Assembly: GCF_001467695.1 (NCBI RefSeq)
Contig: NZ_LNYE01000023.1
Span: 1 to 64,000 of the forward strand
DNA from: Legionella gratiana
GTDB lineage: Bacteria; Pseudomonadota; Gammaproteobacteria; Legionellales; Legionellaceae
Direction of reading: 5' to 3'
Length of the DNA: 64,000 nucleotides
Positions 46,126 through 53,580 of the stretch are shown here, in pieces. The position numbers were made by a program, and so were the translations under genes. The first letter of the stretch is position 1; each line of letters opens with the position of its first letter. Under the pieces are notes generated by a model, which was not told the origin of the DNA, searched no databases, and was given only the letters and a program-made list of their open reading frames with translations.

Positions 46126-46227
46126 TAATGGCACTAAGTTAAGGTCCTGCCTACTTGTCGTGGATAAGCCGCGGGAAGTCGAGATGGGAAGAATTTCGTC
46201 AAAAAAATGCTTAACTTAGTGCCATTA
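46126..46227. mobile_element. 102-bp MITE with IS4-like inverted ends
   Basis: Ends TAATGGCACTAAGTTAAG (46126-46143) and CTTAACTTAGTGCCATTA (46210-46227) are exact inverted repeats. Flanks are near-identical: CTGTAAGCAC (46116-46125) and ATGCAAGCAC (46228-46237), 8 of 10 matching, as expected of a slightly decayed target duplication. The AGTTAAGG end resembles IS4-family termini. No transposase; about 66 bp of interior. It lies between the YkuD_2 gene and the cydX end. Confidence 0.65.
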
Positions 46228-46304
46228 ATGCAAGCACTAATGGCTTCCTAAGTCCGAACAGATTGAGATATAGAGTATGGGCCTAGGTTTCATGCATGTT
46301 CATT

Positions 46305-46424
46305 CTATATTGGTTCCTTATTAGAAGATTCGTTATTAGAATCTTCTAATTCAAGCCACATTGCATTTAAGATGGCGAAGCAGCAAGCCAAGCCTGTGCC
46401 TAAAATCCAGGAAAAATACCACAT
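46305..46424 (-). CDS. cydX: cytochrome bd oxidase small subunit CydX
   Basis: 39-residue protein starting MWYFSWILGTGLACCFAILN and ending ...NNESSNKEPI, with a single membrane helix, the conserved tryptophans at the N-terminus, and Glu in the LELE segment after the helix. This matches CydX of E. coli in length and sequence pattern. TTAGGAGG precedes the ATG, and the gene starts 10 bp after cydB. CydX stabilises the haems of CydAB. Too short for usual gene calling. Confidence 0.9.
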   Translation of the reverse strand: MWYFSWILGTGLACCFAILNAMWLELEDSNNESSNKEPI

Positions 46425-46434
46425 AATAAACCTC

Positions 46435-47574
46435 CTAATAAGCAGTATCTTTGTTTTTAATAATAGTTTTTTCTGTTATTTTTCCACGCAATACCCGGTA
46501 AACCCAAGCGGTATAAAGCAATACTATAGGTAATAAAATAACAGTAGCAATTAGCATAATAAATAAGGTGAATTGACTTGAAGAACTATCCCAGACCAGT
46601 AAACTTTGTTCTGGGTAAGTCGATGAAGGAAGTATGAAGGGAAACATACTTACTCCTACAGTAGTAATGATGCCAGCTACGGAAAGGGCGCTGCAAATAA
46701 AAGCAGTTTTCGCATGTTTTGAAGTAATAAGCGCTAACAATGCTGCACTAATTCCTATCCCTGGAGCTAATAAAGTGATAGGAAAAGTGCGGTAGTTAGA
46801 AAACCAAGCATCTGCTTGTTGAATTACTGCTTTATAATGGGGATTTGATGGGCCATCATGAGCTAAGGCACTATTTAAGGTATAACCGTCTATACCATAA
46901 TGAAGCCAAATGCCACCACTAATAAAGAGCAAAAGAGTGAATAAAGCACTTATTTTTCCAGCATTAATGGCTCGTTGTTGTAAATGCCCCTCTGTTTTTA
47001 AATTCAGAAAAAAAGCGCCGTGCATGGCTAACATCACTACAGACAATAGGCCACATAATAAGGCAAAAGGATTCAGCAAACTAAAAAAATTACCCGTGTA
47101 AAAGGGCCGTAAATAATCATCAAAATAAAATGGAACACCTTGCAAGACATTTCCTATTGCCACACCAAAGATAAGTGCAGGTACAATTCCTCCAACAAAC
47201 AACGAATAATCCCAGAACAAACGCCAGTGGGTATTGGTTAATTTTGACCGATATTTAAATCCAACGGGACGTAATATTAAGGCAAGTAACACAAGAAGCA
47301 TAGCGAAATAAAAGCCCGAGAAGGATAATGCGTATAAAGTTGGCCATGCCGCAAAAATTGCTCCTCCGCCTAAAATAAACCAAACTTGGTTTCCTTCCCA
47401 GGTGGGTGCAATACTATTAATCAATACTCGTCGTTCCATGTCGGTTTTTGCAAGCCAAGGCAACCACATGGCTACACCTAAATCAAAACCATCCATTATT
47501 GCAAAACCAATCAATAATACACCGAGTAGTACCCACCATATAATTCGTAATGTTTCATAATCCAAAGGCATCAT
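46435..47574 (-). CDS. cydB: cytochrome bd ubiquinol oxidase subunit II
   Basis: 379 residues, eight or nine membrane helices. The N-terminal WWVLLGVLLIGFAIMDGFDLGV and MERRVLINSIAPTWEGNQVWFILGGGAIFAAWP are signature CydB segments. The oxidase reduces O2 to water with quinol and builds proton motive force at low oxygen. An in-frame second ATG lies three bases in. It is 9 bp downstream of cydA. Confidence 0.96.
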   Translation of the reverse strand: MMPLDYETLRIIWWVLLGVLLIGFAIMDGFDLGVAMWLPWLAKTDMERRVLINSIAPTWEGNQVWFILGGGAIFAAWPTLYALSFSGFYFAMLLVLLALILRPVGFKYRSKLTNTHWRLFWDYSLFVGGIVPALIFGVAIGNVLQGVPFYFDDYLRPFYTGNFFSLLNPFALLCGLLSVVMLAMHGAFFLNLKTEGHLQQRAINAGKISALFTLLLFISGGIWLHYGIDGYTLNSALAHDGPSNPHYKAVIQQADAWFSNYRTFPITLLAPGIGISAALLALITSKHAKTAFICSALSVAGIITTVGVSMFPFILPSSTYPEQSLLVWDSSSSQFTLFIMLIATVILLPIVLLYTAWVYRVLRGKITEKTIIKNKDTAY

Positions 47575-47583
47575 GAGTCTCTC

Positions 47584-49113
47584 CTAGTGAGCCATATTAT
47601 CAGGGCCAAGACGGATGTACTTAACCATTAAGTAGAGTTCAACTATGGCAAGTATTGTATAAAAGAGGATAAATCCAGTGATTGATGTGAGTACTTGAGC
47701 AGAGCTTAGACTAGAAGTACCCATTGCAGTGGGTAAAATATCTTGTACTACCCACGGTTGACGTCCATACTCTGCAACGACCCAACCGAGTTCTGCAGCA
47801 ACCCAGGGTAGGGGCAATGCGAAGAATGCAGCACGCAAATACCAACGAGAGGTATGTAATTTGCGTTTCATCGATAAGTAAAAGCCAGTTGCAAATAATA
47901 AAATGAAGAAAAACCCACAGGCGACCATAATACGGAATGCAAAAAATAAAGGAGTAACGCGGGGTTTTAGGTCATGTGCTGCTTGATTAATTTGATCTGC
48001 AGTCGCATCAACTACTTTTTCAGTATATCTCTTTAATAACAAACCATAACCTAAATATTTACTGTGTACCATAAAATCGGCTTTTGCTTGTTCATCATTT
48101 GGATTCTTTTGTAACCTCGTTAATGCTTCATAGGCCTGCATGCCCTCTTTGATTCGTTCTTTTCCTTGTTCAATTAACTCGGAAATACCTTCTAGGGGTT
48201 GGGTGAATGTGCGTGTTGCAATTAAACCTAATACATAAGGAATTTTAAAAGCATAATCAGTCGTCATTGTTTCTTCATTGGGAATACCAAAAACAGTAAG
48301 ACCTGCAGGGGTTTTTTCAGTGTGCCACATTGCTTCCATAGCGGCAAATTTCATTTTTTGGTTTTGATTATCGAGGTAGCCACTTTCATCACCAAGTACC
48401 ACTACCGCTAAAGCGGAAGCAAGTCCAAAGCTTACTGCTACAGTTATTGATCGTTTCGCAAAATTAATATTTCTACCGCGTAATAAAAAATAAGCACTAA
48501 TAGATAAGACAAAAATAGATCCGGTAACATAACCTGCGCTAATGGTATGGACAAATTTTGCTTGAGCTACTGGATTAAACATAACCGCCACAAAGTCAGT
48601 AACTTCCATGCGCATGGTATGGAAATTAAACTCAGCGCCAACAGGATTTTGCATCCATCCATTAGCAATTAAAATCCATAATGCTGAAAGATTAGTACCT
48701 AAAGCCAATAGCCACGTACAAAACATATGTTTTAAACGACTTAATCTATCCCAGCCGAAGAAAAAAAGACCTACAAAAGTAGCTTCTAAAAAAAAGGCCA
48801 TGAGCCCCTCAATAGCTAGGGGAGCTCCAAACACATCACCTACGTAATGGGAGTAATATGCCCAGTTGGTACCAAATTGAAATTCCATAGTTAGGCCGGT
48901 TGCTACACCTAAAACAAAATTAATCCCGAAGAGAACGCCCCAGTATTTGACCATCTGCTTCCAGATATCACGACCCGTCATGACATAGATTGTTTCCATA
49001 ATTGCTAAAAGCAAGGATAGGCCTAAAGTGAGCGGGACAAAAAGAAAATGATAAAGCGCTGTAAGGGCAAACTGTAAACGCGAAAGATCGACTAGTTCAC
49101 TACCAGGAATCAT
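47584..49113 (-). CDS. cydA: cytochrome bd ubiquinol oxidase subunit I
   Basis: 509 residues. FALTALYHFLFVPLTLGLSLL carries the N-terminal haem-ligand His; the GWMQNPVGAEFN and LGDESGYLDNQNQKMKFAAMEAMW segments are conserved CydA quinol-site elements. RQPWVVQDILPT in the C-terminal part is typical of the family. About nine membrane helices. First large gene of cydP-cydA-cydB-cydX; the order and spacing fit one operon. Confidence 0.96.
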   Translation of the reverse strand: MIPGSELVDLSRLQFALTALYHFLFVPLTLGLSLLLAIMETIYVMTGRDIWKQMVKYWGVLFGINFVLGVATGLTMEFQFGTNWAYYSHYVGDVFGAPLAIEGLMAFFLEATFVGLFFFGWDRLSRLKHMFCTWLLALGTNLSALWILIANGWMQNPVGAEFNFHTMRMEVTDFVAVMFNPVAQAKFVHTISAGYVTGSIFVLSISAYFLLRGRNINFAKRSITVAVSFGLASALAVVVLGDESGYLDNQNQKMKFAAMEAMWHTEKTPAGLTVFGIPNEETMTTDYAFKIPYVLGLIATRTFTQPLEGISELIEQGKERIKEGMQAYEALTRLQKNPNDEQAKADFMVHSKYLGYGLLLKRYTEKVVDATADQINQAAHDLKPRVTPLFFAFRIMVACGFFFILLFATGFYLSMKRKLHTSRWYLRAAFFALPLPWVAAELGWVVAEYGRQPWVVQDILPTAMGTSSLSSAQVLTSITGFILFYTILAIVELYLMVKYIRLGPDNMAH

Positions 49114-49182
49114 GGAACACCTCGCATGTCATGTACTTTGTTTGTTACTATAATCCCCTATTTTGGAGGGGATTTCCCTAAT

Positions 49183-49356
49183 TCATTTTTGTTTAGAATG
49201 AAGATATTCTTTTTCTTGGGCTACTCCTAGCAACCATTGTTCATTGCTTAAATGCGATTTTTCCACATTCTTGAAGCATATTATCCATAAGGAAATCAAT
49301 AAGATAAGTTTTATAATTAAGGTAACTATAATATCACGGGCTAGCGGTTTTATCAT
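49183..49356 (-). CDS. cydP: small CydP-like cytochrome bd oxidase subunit
   Basis: 57 residues from the ATG at 49356, with AAGGGTAG upstream. The sequence begins MIKPLARDIIVTLIIKLILL, a PL-R-(I/L)...IIKL..L pattern followed by ISLWIICF, which recalls the small CydP proteins found beside cydAB in gammaproteobacteria. One membrane helix and a polar tail. It starts the operon, 69 bp upstream of cydA. Assignment is from memory of that family and moderate. Confidence 0.65.
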   Translation of the reverse strand: MIKPLARDIIVTLIIKLILLISLWIICFKNVEKSHLSNEQWLLGVAQEKEYLHSKQK

Positions 49357-49553
49357 GTTTCTACCCTTTTTTTGACTCAGTATTCCAAATTTTAGTAATT
49401 CGGAAATTAATGAGACTCGGTGTATGATTTGAGCAGATTCAGCAGGTCCAAATAAATAGTGTATGCAATCATTGAATGATACTTAAGTTTCATTTTAAAT
49501 ACAACTTTAAAACAGTATTTGCTCTTGCTTTATTTTTCCGATGTATTAAGCAT

Positions 49554-49603
49554 GTTGACCATTCATCCCTACGTAGTCGGTGAACATGAATTGTTAACAC
49601 GCA
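49554..49603. repeat. GTTGACAATTCATGTTC hairpin element, copy 1
   Basis: Imperfect inverted repeat whose right side, read on the minus strand, is GTGTTAACAATTCATGTTCA followed by CCGACTACGTAGGG; the left arm is GTTGACCATTCAT. It matches the element at 53442-53491. It overlaps the final codons of the DUF488 gene and lies beyond the cydP upstream region. Confidence 0.5.
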
Positions 49604-49944
49604 CCAATGATTTTTAGTAGGGCCGCAGCATTGTTATGTGTTTTGTCTTTAGCAGCGTAGAGTAAGGTAACCGTATGATGTTTTGCGTTCTCAGTAATGG
49701 TTGTGATTAGTTTCTTTTCATGAGCTAATTCTTGAGCATAACGTTCTTGAAATTCGGGCCATTTTTCTAAATCATGATGAAACCACTTACGTAAAGAGTT
49801 ACTCGGCGCAATTTCTTTTAGCCATAAGTCAATAGCTGCATTTTCTTTTTTTATTCCCCGTGGCCATAACCTATCAACTAAAATTCTGTATCCATCTTCG
49901 GGCTCTGGTTTTTCATAAATTCGTTTCATTTTGATTGCAAACAT
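49594..49944 (-). CDS. DUF488-family protein
   Basis: 116 residues. MKRIYEKPEPEDGYRILVDRLWPRGIKKE and DLWLKEIAPSNSLRKWFHHD are the conserved N-terminal and central segments of the DUF488 (YeaO-like) family of small cytoplasmic proteins with no firm function. An ATG at 49929 is an alternative start. The gene end is shared with a dispersed hairpin. No operon partner. Confidence 0.85.
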   Translation of the reverse strand: MFAIKMKRIYEKPEPEDGYRILVDRLWPRGIKKENAAIDLWLKEIAPSNSLRKWFHHDLEKWPEFQERYAQELAHEKKLITTITENAKHHTVTLLYAAKDKTHNNAAALLKIIGAC

Positions 49945-50135
49945 CGAACATCATTCCTTTGAGTAACGTAAGTTACAATATAGTAAGTTATCGATAAATG
50001 AAGCAAGTTTTGATGATCCATTTTGTTTTTATTATTGTGCTTGAATACGAGCAAATAAGCATCAAAAATGGACATGGCATTTATTTTTAAAACTTATTTA
50101 AGCTATAATTTATTTATCAATAGTTGAAATAGGGA

Positions 50136-50456
50136 ATGATGATGAGCAGAAGTATAACAAAGAAAATTATGCGTGCTGCAGTTTTTGCTCTAGGCCTATT
50201 TTCTACCGGAGCATGCTTTGCTTGGTATGGCGGCTATCATGGCGGTTATTATCATGGTGGGGGTTGGCATGGCGGTTATTATGGTGGTTGGCACGGTGGT
50301 TATTATCATGGTGACTATTATCGTGGTGGTTGGGGCTGGGGTGGCACCAGTGTTGTTATTGGTGTCCCTGGTTATTATTATGCGCCTCCCGCCTGCCAAA
50401 CCATTCGAGTCTGCAATGCTTATGGACATTGTTGGTTCCAAGATTCCTGCTATTAA
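50136..50456 (+). CDS. secreted Gly/Tyr/His-rich repeat protein
   Basis: 106 residues (104 if the third ATG is used; AGGGA sits upstream). A signal peptide (RAAVFALGLFSTGACFA) precedes tandem GGYYHGGxWHGG-type repeats over residues ~30-67, then PGYYYAPPACQTIRVCNAYGHCWFQDSCY with four cysteines. The regular His in a Gly/Tyr/Trp matrix could bind metal or form a sticky surface film. Periplasm or exterior. No recognised family; the repeats are clear in the DNA as well. Confidence 0.65.
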   Translation: MMMSRSITKKIMRAAVFALGLFSTGACFAWYGGYHGGYYHGGGWHGGYYGGWHGGYYHGDYYRGGWGWGGTSVVIGVPGYYYAPPACQTIRVCNAYGHCWFQDSCY

Positions 50457-50678
50457 GTAACATACAATTACATCGATTTAACCTGCGAGATCTTCTTGTG
50501 GGTTTTTGTTTTATATCAAATAGGAACAATACATTTTGGATACAGTCATATAAGACAAGACATTGTAATTCAATCTTAATCTTACAAGCAAATAGCTCAT
50601 TGAGTGAAAAGTTCATGGTATCTTTTGGTTGAAATTGATACAATCGCTGTTTGCTTTTTTAATATTAAATGGCCTTTT

Positions 50679-51494
50679 ATGGATAGCACATTAGAATATT
50701 TGAAACATGTTGACTGGGAGCGTATTGTTTTCGCTCTATCTATGCTTATTTTTGGTTATTTTTTTGCTAAGAAAATCAGTCATTGGGTTGAAAAATTCAT
50801 TGAGAATCGATTTTCAAAACATCATGCCATGTTGTCAAATCGTGTGGTTTATTATGGTTTATTTTTGTTGTTTTTAGTTTCAGCATTACATGAAATGGGC
50901 TTCAAATTAACTATATTGTTAGGAACAGCAGGTTTGTTTACCGTTGCATTAAGCTTTGCTTCGCAAACAGCTGCATCTAATTTAATTAGTGGTGTATTTC
51001 TACTCTTTGAACGACCTTTTAAAGTAGGGGATGTTATTTCGATTAAAGATATTAAAGGTACTGTAGAGACTATTGATTGGTTATCTACCAAAATTAAAAC
51101 AAATGATAATCGTTTGATTCGTATCCCTAATGAGGGTTTAATCAAGTCAGAAATCACTAATTTAAGCACCTATCCGCAAAAACGTGATGAAATAATATTA
51201 AGAATTGATGCAGTGCATGATATCAGTAATATTAAGTCTTTGCTCCAAAAAATTTGCGATGAATGCAGTCATATTTTACCGATACCAAGTACCAAAATTT
51301 TATTCTCGCAGATGATTGATAGGGGAGGTATAGAGCTGAAAGTGTTGTATTGGTCCAGTACTGATTTAGCAACAGTAAGAGACGAAGTATTATCTGCTAT
51401 TAAAACTACATTTGAACAGGAAGCAATTACTTTTGTTCCCGAGCGAAGTTTTATTCCTCCGGTTACTTCCTCTACAACAGCATTGCCTTTATAG
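50679..51494 (+). CDS. small-conductance mechanosensitive channel (MscS family)
   Basis: About 271 residues from the ATG at 50679; a frame back to 50604 would add 25 residues. N-terminal helix IVFALSMLIFGYFFAKKI, then the pore helix GTAGLFTVALSFASQTAASNLISGVFLLFERPFKVGDVI, the TM3 plus beta-domain signature of MscS. The C-terminal cytoplasmic part is short. The channel opens under membrane tension to release solutes in osmotic downshock. Confidence 0.88.
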   Translation: MDSTLEYLKHVDWERIVFALSMLIFGYFFAKKISHWVEKFIENRFSKHHAMLSNRVVYYGLFLLFLVSALHEMGFKLTILLGTAGLFTVALSFASQTAASNLISGVFLLFERPFKVGDVISIKDIKGTVETIDWLSTKIKTNDNRLIRIPNEGLIKSEITNLSTYPQKRDEIILRIDAVHDISNIKSLLQKICDECSHILPIPSTKILFSQMIDRGGIELKVLYWSSTDLATVRDEVLSAIKTTFEQEAITFVPERSFIPPVTSSTTALPL

Positions 51495-51684
51495 TAGGCA
51501 GATTGTTGTTAACGTCGACGTTTTTGAGTTGAGGCACTATTAATAAATTTTTTTGAGAAATCTTATGCAGATTTATTTCTTTTCTGCTTTACTTCATAAA
51601 GACAATAAAAAATAAATCCACTTGCTACTTAAGCATACAAGGTGTATGTTAAATAATGAAGGGATTGGAAGTAAAGGAGTTGAA

Positions 51685-51915
51685 ATGGAAGCAACGATCG
51701 AAATTATTGGTTATGTAGCTTGTTGTTTGGTTTTTGCAACTTTCTATGTCAAAAGGATTTTGACATTACGTCTAATAGCAATCTGTTCTAATGTAGCGTT
51801 TATTATGTATGCAATTGGTAGTACGCTCTATCCGATTTTTATTCTACATTCATTTTTATTGCCGTTGAACTTATATCGGATTTTTGAAATAAGAAGAGGT
51901 GTTGCACGTATTTAA
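51685..51915 (+). CDS. small inner-membrane protein (YgjV-like)
   Basis: 76 residues from ATG 51685, which has AGGAG 6 bases upstream; the frame extends back to 51622 without a better site. Three hydrophobic segments (IIGYVACCLVFATFYV, LIAICSNVAFIMYAIG, PIFILHSFLLPLNLYRIFEI) fill the protein. It resembles the small YgjV-type or PQ-like membrane proteins. Function unknown. Confidence 0.6.
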   Translation: MEATIEIIGYVACCLVFATFYVKRILTLRLIAICSNVAFIMYAIGSTLYPIFILHSFLLPLNLYRIFEIRRGVARI

Positions 51916-52383
51916 TTGGCTTATCGCTTAACTCGAAACCAAATAGTTAAAAAAATGTAAATAATAACATCTTGTATCTTAAGATGGTTTTTATCTTGTT
52001 ATTATGTACTGATGTTGGAAGTTAATCGAGTGATATGTCCTTTTAGAGTAGCCAGCGCAGGAGAGTATAAAAGACAAATACCTCAACTGAAAAAATTTTC
52101 GGGCTTTCGCGCTCGTAAAATTGACTTCTAAAGCATATGCACTGCAAAAAAAATTTTGGGGGAGAGGGTGCTCGCAATTGTTAGTTCGTAGCATAGATGT
52201 CATGTAGTGGAGTTCAGGATCTCGATAACTTAAAATCCTGGTTTTCCTTCTTTGCATTTAAGCTACGTATCTATCAATTCATAGCTCAACCTAACATTAT
52301 TTCATATCGAACTGTTTTTATTTAGAACTCGATCATTCGCTTAGCGATAAAGGTGTTTCTATGCTTTTTATATCGAGCTTACA
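51916..52383. other. gene-poor gap carrying a composite repeat
   Basis: 468 bp without a supported gene. An 88-codon minus-strand frame (51991-52257) has no recognisable domain or ribosome site and is not counted. The right end (52306-52381) is a composite repeat. Confidence 0.4.
52306..52381. repeat. composite repeat, copy 5 (inverted orientation)
   Basis: Read on the minus strand: AGCTCGATATAAAAAGCATA, GAAACACCTTTATCGC, then CTAAGCGAATGATCGAG, TTCTAAATAAAAACAG and TTCGATATGAAAT. This matches hairpin A, the CTAAACGAACGATC linker and the start of hairpin B of copy 3, in the same order. It lies just past the stop of the ada-like gene. Confidence 0.7.
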
Positions 52384-53104
52384 TTATTTATTCTTCTTCT
52401 CATGCTCAATTAACCATTGCTTACGTGCAATACCACCTCCATAACCTCCTAGACTGCCACTGGAGTTAATAATACGATGACAAGGAACTATAATTGCCAG
52501 CTGATTTGCCCCGTTTGCATTGGCAATGGCTCTGTATGCAGTTGGTTTACCTATAGCTTGAGCTTGTTCTGCGTAGCTTCTCGTTTCTCCATAAGGAATC
52601 GATGTTAAAGCATGCCAGGCCATTTTTTGAAAAGGGCTCCCTATCCTCTTGATTGGTGTATTAAATTTTTTCAGATGTCCCGCAAAATATTCTTGGAGCT
52701 CCTTTTCAATAGAGTTTATTGGAGGGGTATTGCCAGGGATAATCGTCGCTTTCATTTTTTGTTTCACTTTCTCAATTTCATGCTCTAATCCATGTCTGTC
52801 AACAAACTCCAAAAGATATAAAGCATCATTATTAGCGATTGCAAGAATTGGTCCTAATGGTGAATCAATCCAAGAGGCTTTCAAAACAGTAGGATATTTT
52901 GCTAAATGAGAGGGAGCTGTTCCCATAATTTTAGAAAAAGCATCACGAAAATCACTACTTGATTTATATCCGACATTAAGGTTCTCACTCACTATTTTAC
53001 CCTCACGAATTTGTTTCATAGCAATGCCAATTGTATGTGCGCGCATAAACAACAAAGATCATTTCAAATCGTTTTTTTAAATTGCTTACACGCGGTTGAT
53101 GGAT
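52384..53104 (-). pseudogene. 5'-decayed ada-type methylated-DNA-protein-cysteine methyltransferase
   Basis: The open frame (ATG 53046 or TTG 53055, 220-223 codons) starts inside an AraC-type helix-turn-helix (MRAHTIGIAMKQI, then VGYKSSSDFRDAFSKIMG) and continues into a full O6-alkylguanine methyltransferase with active-site C192 in PCHRI. In the next frame, from 53104 to about 53039, the sequence reads NLKKRFEMIFVVYAR, which fits the part of the HTH just before it; a stop precedes that. So the Ada-like ancestor has lost its zinc domain and has a frameshift near 53040. The methyltransferase part may still be made and work. Confidence 0.65.
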
Positions 53105-53213
53105 CTACTTCAGTAATTGGGTATACGCAATTGTAGTACAAAAGTTAATACACGTTTAATTGTGGCGCATCATAATACATATTGAGGTTATATACAGTAA
53201 TTGGAGGTTTATT

Positions 53214-53420
53214 ATGGCAGAAAAAACGATTGAGAACAATTTACTGGATTTAATAGCATATGGCAAAACAAGGGGTTTTTCATTTGCAGGCCTGGTCGCT
53301 ACAATTCTGTTAGTTGGAGGGGTACTAGCTGCTATTCCAACTGCTGGATTTAGTCTTTTTTTTACTGTTGCAGGCTGGGAGATTTATAAAATTCTTTTGA
53401 CACTTAGATTCACCATTTAA
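53214..53420 (+). CDS. small membrane protein
   Basis: 68 residues from the ATG at 53214 with GGAGG 7 bases upstream; a frame back to 53160 is not favoured. One long hydrophobic region (FAGLVATILLVGGVLAAIPTAGFSLFFTVAG) could be two short helices. Charged N-terminus MAEKTIENNL. No family recognised. Hairpin at 53442 may terminate it. Confidence 0.6.
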   Translation: MAEKTIENNLLDLIAYGKTRGFSFAGLVATILLVGGVLAAIPTAGFSLFFTVAGWEIYKILLTLRFTI

Positions 53421-53441
53421 AAATCCAAATAGAGTAGGCGT

Positions 53442-53491
53442 GTTGACAATTCATGTTCATCGACTGCGTGCCGCGAACATGAATTGTCCAC
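53442..53491. repeat. GTTGACAATTCATGTTC hairpin element, copy 2
   Basis: Arms GTTGACAATTCATGTTC (53442-53458) and GAACATGAATTGTCCAC (53475-53491) pair with one mismatch around ATCGACTGCGTGCCGC. The left arm has the form of a -35 box, but its symmetry and the related copy at 49554-49603 suggest a dispersed hairpin. It lies between convergent genes and may terminate both. Confidence 0.6.
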
Positions 53492-53580
53492 ATGCTTCAT
53501 ATTAAAAGTATTTCTAAATTTAAAGAAGAAGCATCTGATGATGAACAACAGACCTAACATGAACTCATAGAGTCGCTTGG

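Noticed and set aside
50196..50441. Long Ile/Thr/Met-rich minus-strand frame opposite the Gly/His-rich gene
   Set aside because: It is the mirror of the GGT/CAT codon repeats and has no signal of being translated.
51991..52257. 88-codon minus-strand frame in the gap after the YgjV-like gene
   Set aside because: No convincing start, domain or neighbour support; composition looks random.
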